Below, piece by piece: positions 54,295-62,461 of a stretch of 64,000 nucleotides of DNA. Within the stretch, counting starts at the first letter, position 1. The number at the start of each line of letters is the position of its first letter. The notes below the pieces were generated by a model. The model was not told the DNA's origin. It did no database searches and was given only the letters and a program-made list of their open reading frames with translations. Origin of the DNA: Paraburkholderia megapolitana. Lineage in GTDB: Bacteria; Pseudomonadota; Gammaproteobacteria; Burkholderiales; Burkholderiaceae. A program made the translations under genes and the position numbers. The stretch lies in NCBI RefSeq assembly GCF_007556815.1, contig NZ_CP041743.1, positions 496,001-560,000 of the forward strand, read 5' to 3'.

Positions 54295-54393
54295 CGCCCG
54301 CTCCGGCACGCGGCTTTCCACACGTTTTGCACGTGTCGCCGCATCGTTGAAAGCACGCATCGACCATAAACGATCGATAATGGTTTTCGCGAG

Positions 54394-54432
54394 AAACTTT
54401 AACTGTCGTCAATCGTAGGCTCCCCCTATTCT
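54394..54432 (+). promoter_or_regulatory. Shared oxalate-island promoter motif, copy A (panE-like gene)
   Basis: Motif AAAC+TTTAACTGTCGTCAATC at 54394-54414 and the -10-like TATTCT at 54427-54432, 76 bp before the gene at 54508. The same motif occurs upstream of oxlT and of the gene at 60594 with the same 12-14 base distance to the -10. Confidence 0.55.
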
Positions 54433-54507
54433 GCAACCATGGCCCGCCCCGGTCGCGAGACGTGCACGGGCAGGCGAGCAGTTTTTAATCGTCAGGGGGC
54501 GGCAATC

Positions 54508-55488
54508 ATGAAGATCTGTATCTTCGGAGCAGGAGCGATCGGCGGCATGATGGGCGTGCAGCTCGCGCGTGCAGGAGCCGATGTGAGTTTCGTCGCGCGC
54601 GGCGCCCATCTCGCAGCAATGCGGGAACATGGCGCGCGGCTGCAGATCGACGGCGAAGAAGTCAGCGCACGCGTGCGCTGCACGTCCGACCCGGCTGAAC
54701 TCGGCGTGCAAGACTATGTGATCGTCACGTTGAAAGCGCATTCGCTGCCGGGCGTCGTCGACACGATGCAGCCGCTGCTCGGTAAACACACCGCGATCGT
54801 CACGGGCGTCAACGGCATCCCCTATTGGTACTTCTACCGGCACGGCGGCAAGTTCGAAGGTACGCGTCTAGCCAGCATCGATCCGGACGGCGCGCAATGG
54901 ACGAAGCTCGGTCCCGAACGGGCTATCGGCTGCGTGCTGTACCCGGCGGCCGAAATCGTCGAACCGGGTGTGATCAAACACGTATACGGCAAGAAATTTC
55001 CGATCGGCGAACCGGGCAACGAGCGGACGCCGCGCATCCAGGCACTGCACGAGATCATGCAGGTCGCCGGTTTCGATGCGCCGATCCGCGACAACATTCG
55101 CGACGAGATCTGGCTCAAGCTGTGGGGCAATCTGTGCTTCAACCCGATCAGTGCGCTTACGCATGCCACGCTCGATGTACTCACCAGCGATCCCGGCACG
55201 CGCGCCGTCTCGCGCACGATGATGACGGAAGCGAAGCGGATCGCCGATCGCTTCGACGTGCATTTTCGCGTGGATATGGAGAAGCGTATCGACGGCGCAG
55301 GTTCAGTCGGCGCGCACAAGACATCGACACTCGTCGATCTCGAGAACCGACGGCCAATGGAAATCGATCCGCTGCTGACCGTCGTGCAGGAAATGGGCCG
55401 ACTGGTCGGCGAACCCACGCCGGCCATCGATGTCGTGCTCGCGCTGATCAAACTGCGCGAGCGGATGGCGTTGCAGGGCGATCACTGA
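54508..55488 (+). CDS. Ketopantoate reductase (PanE) family; candidate oxalyl-CoA reductase
   Basis: A 326-residue NADP(H)-dependent reductase with the PanE start ICIFGAGAIGGMMGVQLARAG (GxGxxG at 7-12), the LKAHSLPG segment, and the C-terminal domain with KLWGNLCFNPISALTHATL containing the catalytic Lys/Asn. Annotation as panE is by family. In Methylobacterium a PanE paralogue (PanE2) is an oxalyl-CoA reductase used to assimilate oxalate through glyoxylate. Here the gene lies near oxlT and frc and shares their upstream motif, so that role is a strong alternative to pantothenate synthesis. AGGGGG precedes the ATG; the end overlaps the convergent aldehyde dehydrogenase gene by 7 bp. Confidence 0.78.
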   Translation: MKICIFGAGAIGGMMGVQLARAGADVSFVARGAHLAAMREHGARLQIDGEEVSARVRCTSDPAELGVQDYVIVTLKAHSLPGVVDTMQPLLGKHTAIVTGVNGIPYWYFYRHGGKFEGTRLASIDPDGAQWTKLGPERAIGCVLYPAAEIVEPGVIKHVYGKKFPIGEPGNERTPRIQALHEIMQVAGFDAPIRDNIRDEIWLKLWGNLCFNPISALTHATLDVLTSDPGTRAVSRTMMTEAKRIADRFDVHFRVDMEKRIDGAGSVGAHKTSTLVDLENRRPMEIDPLLTVVQEMGRLVGEPTPAIDVVLALIKLRERMALQGDH

Positions 55489-56933
55489 TCGAGCGCAAGC
55501 CACACTGTTTTCGGTTCGGTGAAGTTGTCGATGGCGACGTCGCCGTGCTCGCGTCCGAAACCCGAATCGCCGGAACCACCCCACGGTAGACGCACATCGG
55601 TATAACCGTAGGTATTGATCCACACGGTGCCCGCGCGCAGCTCGCGCGCGACCCGATGCACGCGGCCGATGTCGGCGCTCCACACCCCCGCTGCGAGACT
55701 GTACAGCGTGCCGTTGGCGATCCGCACTGCGTCGGCCTCGTCGTCGAACGGGATCACACTCGCCACCGGCCCGAAGATCTCTTCCTGAGAGATGCGCATC
55801 TCGTGTTCGACGTTGGCGAACACGGTTGGCTGCACGAAGTAGCCCTTCTCGCCGATGCGCGCGCCACCCGCCACCAGCGACGCGCCTTCGCTGCGGCCAA
55901 TGTCGACATAGTCGAGTACCGTCTTCATCTGCGCCGCCGAAACAAGCGGCCCCATCGACGTTTCGCGCCGCGACGGATCGCCAACCTTGATCGCGTTCGC
56001 ACGCACGGCGAGCCGCTCGACGACTTCGTCGTAGATCTCGCGCTGCGCCAGAATGCGCGAGCCCGCGGAACAGACCTGGCCGGTATTGAAGAAGATGCCC
56101 GACGCGGCCGCGCGCGTTGCGTTGTCGAGGTTCGCATCCGCGAAGATCACGTTCGCCGACTTGCCGCCGAGCTCCAGCGTGACGCGCTTGAAGTTACCGG
56201 CCGCCCCTTGCAGGATGCCGCGCCCAACCGATGGCGAACCTGTGAACGTCACCTTGTCGACGCCCGGGTGCGCGACGAGCGCATCGCCGACCACGCGCCC
56301 CTTGCCCGTCACGATGTTCAATACGCCCGGCGGCACACCGGCTTCGAGCGCCAGTTCGCCGACGCGCAGCGCGCTAAGCGGCGTGATTTCCGCAGGCTTG
56401 ACGATCAGCGTGCAACCGCAGGCAAGCGCCGGGGCGATCTTCCACATGCCGATCATCAACGGGAAATTCCACGGCACGATCGCCGCCACCACGCCGACCG
56501 GTTCGCGCACCGTGTACGTCAGCGCATCGGGGCGCACCGGCACGACCTGCCCTGTGATCTTGTCGCACCAGCCCGCGTAGTACGCGAGCGTATCGATCGC
56601 GGCGGGCAGGTCCTGGCGCAGCACGGCGGCAATCGGCTTGCCCGCGTCGCGGCTTTCGAGTTCGGCCAGTTCGTCTTGATGCGTACGCATCAGGTCCGCG
56701 AGGCGGTTGAGTATGCGTCCACGCTCGGCCGCACGCATGCCGTTCCACACTTTCAGCGCGGCGCGTGCAGCGAGCACGGCGGTATCGACATCGGCGGCAC
56801 TGCCCTGTGCGACCAGCGCGATCGTCTGCTCAGTGGCCGGGTCGATATCGACCGAGTATTCTCCAGTGCCGGGCGGCAGCCGTTTGCCGTCGATCAGCAG
56901 ATCGTGGCGCTTGAGATCCGTTTGCGTGTTCAT
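55482..56933 (-). CDS. Aldehyde dehydrogenase (NAD(P)-dependent, ALDH superfamily)
   Basis: A 483-residue ALDH. Catalytic Cys in FFNTGQVCSAGSRI, general-base Glu in VTLELGGKSANVIF, cofactor region PWNFPLMIGMWKIAPALACG and the glycine motif FTGSPSVG are all present. Nearest relatives are broad betaine/phenylacetaldehyde-type ALDHs. Beside the oxalate genes a glycolaldehyde or glyoxal substrate is imaginable but not shown. The LysR gene 50 bp upstream is on the same strand. Confidence 0.88.
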   Translation of the reverse strand: MNTQTDLKRHDLLIDGKRLPPGTGEYSVDIDPATEQTIALVAQGSAADVDTAVLAARAALKVWNGMRAAERGRILNRLADLMRTHQDELAELESRDAGKPIAAVLRQDLPAAIDTLAYYAGWCDKITGQVVPVRPDALTYTVREPVGVVAAIVPWNFPLMIGMWKIAPALACGCTLIVKPAEITPLSALRVGELALEAGVPPGVLNIVTGKGRVVGDALVAHPGVDKVTFTGSPSVGRGILQGAAGNFKRVTLELGGKSANVIFADANLDNATRAAASGIFFNTGQVCSAGSRILAQREIYDEVVERLAVRANAIKVGDPSRRETSMGPLVSAAQMKTVLDYVDIGRSEGASLVAGGARIGEKGYFVQPTVFANVEHEMRISQEEIFGPVASVIPFDDEADAVRIANGTLYSLAAGVWSADIGRVHRVARELRAGTVWINTYGYTDVRLPWGGSGDSGFGREHGDVAIDNFTEPKTVWLALDQ

Positions 56934-56983
56934 CGTCGTGCTCGGTCATGGAAATTCTGAACGGCAGGCATGTAAAACGTGCC

Positions 56984-57967
56984 TCAGGCCGTGCGTAGCG
57001 TTGCGTCGTCGAGCGGACTGTCCACGCTCGCGTCGTCGATGTCGGGGTGGGCGTGTTGTGCGTTGCCGGCGCGTCTCACTTGCTTGCTGCCAGTGGCGAA
57101 CTGCGACCACACTGCCTCGGCATTCGGTCGCAACGAGCGGTTGCGGCGCCGCACGAGCATGGCTGTCAGCGTCGCTTCCGGATGCAACGGCCGCGCAACG
57201 AGCGTGGCGGCGAGAGTTTCGTGGTCGTCGACTGGCAGCACGCCGACACCCAGTTCGAGCTCGACCATGCGCAGCACTGCGGCAGCGTGTGCGAGCTCCT
57301 GCACTGCGCGCGGCCGCACGCCATGGGTCCGCAATGCGCTGTCCACCGCCACGCGAACGCCGGACCCGGCATCCAGCGTGATGAGCGGCAGATGACTCAG
57401 CGCCTCCCATTCGATCGAAGCGCGGTGTGCCAACGGATGCGCGATGGGCAACAACGCCCGCAGCGGCGTCGCAAACAACGGCTGCACATGCAGCGTTTCG
57501 GGCCCTGGCAAGGTCATCGCGGAGATCACGCCGAAGTCGGTCTCGCCCTGCTCGACGCTCTCGATCACCGCGTCCTGCGACCAGTCCTTCACTGCCACGA
57601 TCAGTTCCGGAAACGCGGCTGCGCAGCGTGCGAGCGCATCCGGCAACCAGCTCGACGACAGCACCGGGCAGCACGCGATCACGACCACGCCGGTGTGCCC
57701 TTCGTTCGCGGCGCGCTCTTCGCGCAGGGTGAGCTCGATCTCATCGAGCAGGCGGCCGATGCGTCGCTCGAGACTCGCGCCGGCGCTCGTCAGTTCGACC
57801 TGGCGGGTGGTGCGATCGAAGAGCCGCAGGTCGATGGCTTCTTCGAGTTCACGCACGCAGCGGCTTACCGCCGACTGCGTCAAATCGAATTCGCGCGCCG
57901 CGCGGGTAAAACTCCGCTGACGCGCGACGGCGATGAAAACCCGCAACTGCTGCAGCGATACGTTCAT
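56984..57967 (-). CDS. LysR-family transcriptional regulator
   Basis: A 327-residue LysR protein: MNVSLQQLRVFIAVARQRSFTRAAREFDLTQSAVSRCVRELE is its start (helix-turn-helix residues about 1-60). Effector domain from about 92 (VVVIACCPVLSSSWLPDAL). The C-terminal tail after residue 300 is Asp/Ala-rich and longer than usual. Located between the aldehyde dehydrogenase gene downstream (50 bp) and oxlT upstream (40 bp), all on the minus strand. Targets unknown, likely a neighbour. Confidence 0.82.
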   Translation of the reverse strand: MNVSLQQLRVFIAVARQRSFTRAAREFDLTQSAVSRCVRELEEAIDLRLFDRTTRQVELTSAGASLERRIGRLLDEIELTLREERAANEGHTGVVVIACCPVLSSSWLPDALARCAAAFPELIVAVKDWSQDAVIESVEQGETDFGVISAMTLPGPETLHVQPLFATPLRALLPIAHPLAHRASIEWEALSHLPLITLDAGSGVRVAVDSALRTHGVRPRAVQELAHAAAVLRMVELELGVGVLPVDDHETLAATLVARPLHPEATLTAMLVRRRNRSLRPNAEAVWSQFATGSKQVRRAGNAQHAHPDIDDASVDSPLDDATLRTA

Positions 57968-58007
57968 CGGGTTACCTGTCGGGACTACGGTCGCGATTCA
58001 CTATTCG

Positions 58008-59339
58008 CTATTCACCGGTCTGCTCCGGCCAGTGGCTCAGACGCGAGGGGTTTCCGAGCGTACTGACCGCAGGCTTATCGCTCGCTTCGATCAGCCGTGT
58101 GCGCATCGGCGCCAGGATGAACTTCGCGGCGACACCGGCGGCTATCGTGATGACCGCCGACGCGACGAACACCGCATTCCACCCGCCGGTCGCGGATAGC
58201 ACCGACGCGATCGGCACGAGCAGCGCAGCCGTACCCTTCGCGGTGTACAGCGTGCCCGCATTCGCCGCGGCGTATTTGCTGCCGAAGGTGTCCGCGCAGG
58301 TTGCGGGGAAGATCGAGAAGATCTCGCCCCAGAACAGGAAGATCAGCGCGGCGAATGTCATGAACGCGTACGGGTTTGTGCCGAACTGCATCATCCCGAG
58401 CAGCGCGAGCCCTTCGCCGATGAAGATCATGAACATCGTGTTCTCGCGACCGATCTTGTCGGAGATGAATCCGCACAGTGGCCGCGTGAAGCCGTTGCAG
58501 ATGTTATCGATGGAGAGCGTCATGGTGAGCAGCGGCAACGTCATGCCGAAGAAGCTCATCGGAATGCGGGCGAGGCCCCAGTCCTTCGCGATCGGGCCGA
58601 TCTGCGCGGTCGCCATCAGGCCACCCGCGGCGACCCCGACAAACGATAGATAGAGCACCCAGAACACTGGTGTCTTGATCATCTGGCCCGGCGTGTAGTC
58701 GATCTTCGTCACCGCGAAGCGCTTCTTCACGGCCGATACCTTGCGCACCACGGGTTTTTTCAGCAGCAGGGCCAGTACGAAAATGCACACGCCCTGCAAG
58801 ATGCCAAAGAAGAAGAACGTGTGCTCGTAACCGGAGCGCGTAATCATGTTGGCAATCGGAATCACGGTGACTGCGGCACCGGCGCCGAAGCCGGCCGCGG
58901 TCAACCCCGCGGCGAGACCGCGCCGGTCCGGAAACCACTTCAACGCGTTGCCGACGCACGTGCCGTACACACCGCCCGCTCCGATCCCGGCAATCACCGA
59001 AGCGGTGTACAGCTCGGCCAGCGACGTGGCCCAGGAATACATCACCCATGCGATGCCCGCGCACAACGCGCCGCAAGCGACGACCGGTCGCGGGCCGAAC
59101 TTGTCGACGAGCCAGCCTTCTACGGGTACGAGCCACGTTTCAGTCAGAATGAAAAGAGAAAACGCAAGTTGAATGGACGCTTCGCCCCAGTGATGCCGCG
59201 TGTTCATCGGTGTGACGAAGAGTGTCCACGCGTACTGCAGATTCGCCACGAGCGCCATACACAACATACCGATGACGAGTTGCGACCACCGGTTCGATAG
59301 CCATGCAGCAGCCGGAACCGGCTGGGTATTCGCGTCCAT
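58008..59339 (-). CDS. oxlT: Oxalate/formate MFS antiporter
   Basis: A 443-residue carrier with 12 membrane segments exchanging oxalate for formate. Motifs resembling OxlT: SNRWSQLVIGMLCMALVANLQYAWTLFV at the start (pieces SNRWSQLVIG, NLQYAWTLFV), VDKFGPRPVVACGALCAG in loop 2-3, GIGAGGVYGTCVGNALKWFPDRRGLAAGLTAAGFG (pieces) and FTRPLCGFISDKIGREN in loop 8-9. The frc gene 4 kb away supports the substrate. Other small dicarboxylates are possible. Divergent from the LysR gene at 59556. Confidence 0.87.
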   Translation of the reverse strand: MDANTQPVPAAAWLSNRWSQLVIGMLCMALVANLQYAWTLFVTPMNTRHHWGEASIQLAFSLFILTETWLVPVEGWLVDKFGPRPVVACGALCAGIAWVMYSWATSLAELYTASVIAGIGAGGVYGTCVGNALKWFPDRRGLAAGLTAAGFGAGAAVTVIPIANMITRSGYEHTFFFFGILQGVCIFVLALLLKKPVVRKVSAVKKRFAVTKIDYTPGQMIKTPVFWVLYLSFVGVAAGGLMATAQIGPIAKDWGLARIPMSFFGMTLPLLTMTLSIDNICNGFTRPLCGFISDKIGRENTMFMIFIGEGLALLGMMQFGTNPYAFMTFAALIFLFWGEIFSIFPATCADTFGSKYAAANAGTLYTAKGTAALLVPIASVLSATGGWNAVFVASAVITIAAGVAAKFILAPMRTRLIEASDKPAVSTLGNPSRLSHWPEQTGE

Positions 59340-59473
59340 GCGTTGTCTCCGCTATGTATTCAGGGTTGCCGGCGTTATTGCCGTGCTAGATGCGCCCCAC
59401 CTTATAGTTGTGCCCGCCATTGGCGGCCCCGCTTGTTCAACCGCGTATTGAACCGATACAAATTCATCGATTC

Positions 59474-59512
59474 ATCCTAGGGTCTATGCTGAATTAACGA
59501 TAATTAAAGTTT
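59474..59512 (-). promoter_or_regulatory. Shared oxalate-island promoter motif, copy C (oxlT / LysR divergent region)
   Basis: On the minus strand AAAC+TTTAATTATCGTTAATT (59512-59492) precedes the -10-like TAGGAT (59479-59474), 135 bp before oxlT. The inner part is a dyad (ATTA-N4-TAAT), as for a LysR site. On the plus strand a CTATGCT (59484-59490) lies next to it, which may be the -10 of the LysR gene 66 bp downstream, allowing autorepression. Confidence 0.6.
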
Positions 59513-59555
59513 GTTAGTATCAGGATTCACATCTGCTTATACATCGGGCATCACG

Positions 59556-60497
59556 ATGAGAAACGCCACGCTGCGCCAGTTGAAGGTGTTCGAGACCGTG
59601 GCTCGTCATCTGAGCTTCTCGCGTGCCGCAGAGGAACTCCATCTCACACAGCCCGCCGTCTCCACCCAGGTGCGCCAGCTCGAAGAACACGCAGGGCTGC
59701 CGCTCTTCGAACAGCTCGGCAAGAAGATCTACCTGACGCCCGCCGGGACCGAGATGCTGCATTACAGCCGCGCGATCATCCAGCAGTTCCACGAAGTGGA
59801 CGAAGCGATGAGCCAGCTGAAGGGCATCTCCGGCGGCAAGCTCAACGTCGCGGTGATCAGCGCAGGCGACTATTTCTTTCCGCGCCTGCTCGCGGAATTC
59901 ACGCGACGTTATTCCGGCGTGGTGCTGAATCTCGCGGTGCACAACCGCGAAGAGCTGCTGCATCAACTGGCGAGCAACCAGACCGATCTCGCGGTCATGG
60001 TGCGTCCGCCGCACGAAATGGATGCGATCAACGAATCGTTTGCGCCGCATCCGTACGTGATCGTCGCCGCGCCGAATCATCCGCTTGCGCACAAGCGCAA
60101 CATCAAGATGAGCCAGCTCGCGAATGAGGCGTTCATCGTGCGCGAGCGCGGCTCGGACACGTGGAATTCGATGGAAGAAGGTTTTGCGGGGCGGCTCACC
60201 AATCTGAAGATCGCGATGGAGATCAAGAGCACCGAGACGATCAAGCAGGCGGTGATCGCCGGTATGGGCATTGCGTTTCTGTCCGCCCATACCATCAGCC
60301 TCGAACTGCAGGTGGGACACCTCGTCGTGCTCGATGTCGAAGGCTTCCCGGTGATGCTCAACTGGTATGTCGTACACCGGAAGAACAAGCGGCTGCCGCC
60401 GGTCGCGGTTGCGTTCAAGCGCTTCCTGATGGAGGAAGGGGCGAAGCTGATCGAACAGATCACGAGCGTGAAGTCGTTGAGCGTTCATAAGCAATAG
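59556..60497 (+). CDS. LysR-family regulator, CbbR-like, probable regulator of oxlT
   Basis: A 313-residue regulator starting MRNATLRQLKVFETVARH; recognition helix region SFSRAAEELHLTQPAVSTQVRQLEEHAG. The length and the segment MSQLKGISGGKLNVAVISAGDYFFPRLLAEF (pieces) place it with the CbbR/CysB-like group. The ATG at 59556 gives the standard start. It lies between two copies of the shared motif (59492-59512 and 60515-60535), divergent from oxlT and directly upstream of the small gene at 60594. Confidence 0.86.
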   Translation: MRNATLRQLKVFETVARHLSFSRAAEELHLTQPAVSTQVRQLEEHAGLPLFEQLGKKIYLTPAGTEMLHYSRAIIQQFHEVDEAMSQLKGISGGKLNVAVISAGDYFFPRLLAEFTRRYSGVVLNLAVHNREELLHQLASNQTDLAVMVRPPHEMDAINESFAPHPYVIVAAPNHPLAHKRNIKMSQLANEAFIVRERGSDTWNSMEEGFAGRLTNLKIAMEIKSTETIKQAVIAGMGIAFLSAHTISLELQVGHLVVLDVEGFPVMLNWYVVHRKNKRLPPVAVAFKRFLMEEGAKLIEQITSVKSLSVHKQ

Positions 60498-60514
60498 GTT
60501 ATGAAATTCCAATA

Positions 60515-60553
60515 AAACTTTAACTATTGCAAATCCATCGCGGACTCTATGCT
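60515..60553 (+). promoter_or_regulatory. Shared oxalate-island promoter motif, copy B (gene at 60594)
   Basis: AAAC+TTTAACTATTGCAAATC (60515-60535) and TATGCT (60548-60553), with the same spacing as copies A and C. It begins 17 bp after the LysR stop codon and lies 40 bp before the small gene. Confidence 0.6.
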
Positions 60554-60593
60554 GGAGTCGAGTTCATTCACTCGTCCACAGAGGAGTCCGACC

Positions 60594-60896
60594 ATGAATC
60601 ACGCTTCGACGGTGTCTCATGTCACCACGCGTGCCGCTCGCGTTAGCGCGGACAGTCCCGACGATGCGCATCTGAGCGCTTACAACGCCGCGTTTAGCGA
60701 CCTTGGTCTGCGCTTCCGCTGGGATCGCAGTACGCTCGATGCGCTCAACGAATTCCCGAGCGAAACGGCGCGGATCACGGCGTATATCGAGCGGTTTCAT
60801 GCGCATCTTCATAAGGCCTATGACGCCGATTTTCTGGCGCAGTTAATCTTGCACAAGAAGACCCTGTACTACTGCGAGTCCGCTTCCGGCTTCTGA
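60594..60896 (+). CDS. 100-residue orphan protein linked to the oxalate island
   Basis: A soluble protein of 100 residues without signal peptide. It is helical (AHLSAYNAAFSDLGLRF, STLDALNEFPSETARITAYIERFHAHLHKAYDADFLAQL in pieces) and ends in KTLYYCESASGF. GAGGAG lies 8-13 bases before the ATG at 60594 and the upstream promoter has the same layout as oxlT and the panE-like gene, so it is very likely expressed in the same condition. No family recognised; a metal- or CoA-adaptor role cannot be excluded. Confidence 0.75.
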   Translation: MNHASTVSHVTTRAARVSADSPDDAHLSAYNAAFSDLGLRFRWDRSTLDALNEFPSETARITAYIERFHAHLHKAYDADFLAQLILHKKTLYYCESASGF

Positions 60897-60981
60897 GCGC
60901 CTGCTTGTCTGTTTATCTGCGGCGCCCGCTGTTGCACCCTGCGCGGGCGTCGATTTTTCTCGACTATTTCTCCGGGTTCGA

Positions 60982-61611
60982 TCAACGTCGCATCGCGCGA
61001 TAACGTTGCTGCTGACGATCGCGACGCTTTGTTACGCTCCGGTGTGTATTTCGGCGGATCGCGCCGTTTATGGTGGCTTCGAGTTTCCACGGTTGCATGC
61101 AGCCATCGCCCGCGCATGCATGCGCGTCGACGTCGCGCCACTCGAAGCGCAGGCGCGACTGCACGCGTTGACCAGATGACGGGCATCGCAGATGAGCATG
61201 CGTCGTCAACGCGCCGGCCAGCACCACTCGATGCGCACCCAACGCGGCGGCAAGCGCGCCCATTGCAAGAAGCGCGGCTAGCGCAGGCATCTGGGCCGGT
61301 GCGGTGGCGAATCCATAACCGAGCCACACACACAATGCGAGCGCGGCGAAATCGACGAGACTGTCGCCGGGCTGCGCGATCGCGTGTGCCTCGAGCGTGC
61401 CGCGAAGTTTGCAAAACGCAACGAGTGAGGCCGCCAGCAGCAGTGCACCGATGAAGATCGCAGTACAAACCGCGACACGCTGCAGCGTGGGCGTCGTCGC
61501 GTCTGCGAAGTAACGAGCGAAACCACCCGCCATCGTAGCGAGCCCCGCCGAGCCGCCAAACAGCACCACGGTCCGCGACCGTCGCGTCAGATTGCCCATG
61601 CTGCGTGCCAT
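60982..61611 (-). CDS. Hypothetical membrane protein
   Basis: A 209-residue product with about four hydrophobic segments (about 14-34, 46-67, 83-103, 108-134) and a basic, Cys/His-containing C-terminal tail of 60 residues (CPSSG, HACAGDGCMQ, then Arg/Gln-rich). An ATG 12 bases in (61599) is an alternative start. Lies 12 bp downstream of the fumarylacetoacetate-hydrolase-family gene on the same strand. The membrane part looks real; the long basic tail looks less protein-like, and a shorter frame is possible. Confidence 0.5.
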   Translation of the reverse strand: MARSMGNLTRRSRTVVLFGGSAGLATMAGGFARYFADATTPTLQRVAVCTAIFIGALLLAASLVAFCKLRGTLEAHAIAQPGDSLVDFAALALCVWLGYGFATAPAQMPALAALLAMGALAAALGAHRVVLAGALTTHAHLRCPSSGQRVQSRLRFEWRDVDAHACAGDGCMQPWKLEATINGAIRRNTHRSVTKRRDRQQQRYRAMRR

Positions 61612-61623
61612 GTTCCGGCGCGC

Positions 61624-62436
61624 TCAGGCCGGCACCGCCGCCGCGTTCGCCGCAGCGACATCCTGCCCGCCCACAGCAAGCACATTGCTCAACGTCCCGA
61701 TTCCTTCGATCGACACCGCCACCGTCGCCCCGTCCTTGATCGAACCGACACCGAGCGAGGTACCGCATGCAATCACATCGCCCGGTTCGAGCGTCAGGTC
61801 CTGCGAGATCAGGCTCACCTGCTCGGCGGGCGAGAACACCATGTCCGCCAGCGGATAGTTCTGCCGCTCGACGCCGTCGAGCGTCGTCACCACACGCGCG
61901 TCGCGCCACGCGAAGCCGGACAGGATCGCGGGACCGATACAGCAGAACGTATCGAAGCCCTTCGCGCGGCACCACTGCGGAAAATGCGGGTTCTCGTTGA
62001 GGAGATCGGCGGCGGTTACGTCGTTGACGATCGTGTAGCCGAAGATCGCGGCCGCGGCTTCATCGACGGTCGCATTGCGACAACGCCGGCCGATCACGAT
62101 GCCGAGCTCGCCCTCGTAGACGATCTTTCCCGCGTAATGCGCGGGCCGACGAATCGCTGCGCCGGAACCGATCACCGAACCCGGCGGCTTCAGCAGAAAG
62201 AGCGGGTGTGATGGCACCGGCTTGTCGAGTTTCGCGGCCAGCGCATGAAAGTTGTTCCACAACGCAACGACCTTGCCTGGCGCACACGGTGCAAGCGGCG
62301 TAAGCGTGCGCAGCGAGAGCACAGCGCCGGTCGGCACCGGCTGATCGAGGCTGTCGTATTCGTGCAGATAACCATTCTCGACACGACCGAACACGACACC
62401 GCCATCGTTCGACATGAAACGCATCCATGTATCCAC
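61624..62436 (-). CDS. Fumarylacetoacetate hydrolase-family protein
   Basis: A 270-residue FAH-fold enzyme. The metal-binding E-x-E region appears as YEGELGIVIGRR (about 103-114), followed by GYTIVNDVTAADLLNENPHFPQWCRAKGFDTFCCIGP (pieces) and the C-terminal LEPGDVIACGTSLGVGSIKDG. Relatives hydrolyse or decarboxylate 2-oxo acids (for example oxaloacetate or acylpyruvates). The GTG at 62436 has GGAGAA 7-12 bases upstream. It follows frc after 25 bp, so the two are probably co-transcribed; an oxalate-side metabolite is a possible substrate. Confidence 0.83.
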   Translation of the reverse strand: MDTWMRFMSNDGGVVFGRVENGYLHEYDSLDQPVPTGAVLSLRTLTPLAPCAPGKVVALWNNFHALAAKLDKPVPSHPLFLLKPPGSVIGSGAAIRRPAHYAGKIVYEGELGIVIGRRCRNATVDEAAAAIFGYTIVNDVTAADLLNENPHFPQWCRAKGFDTFCCIGPAILSGFAWRDARVVTTLDGVERQNYPLADMVFSPAEQVSLISQDLTLEPGDVIACGTSLGVGSIKDGATVAVSIEGIGTLSNVLAVGGQDVAAANAAAVPA

Positions 62437-62461
62437 AGCATTCTCCTCGCGGCGTGGCCGC

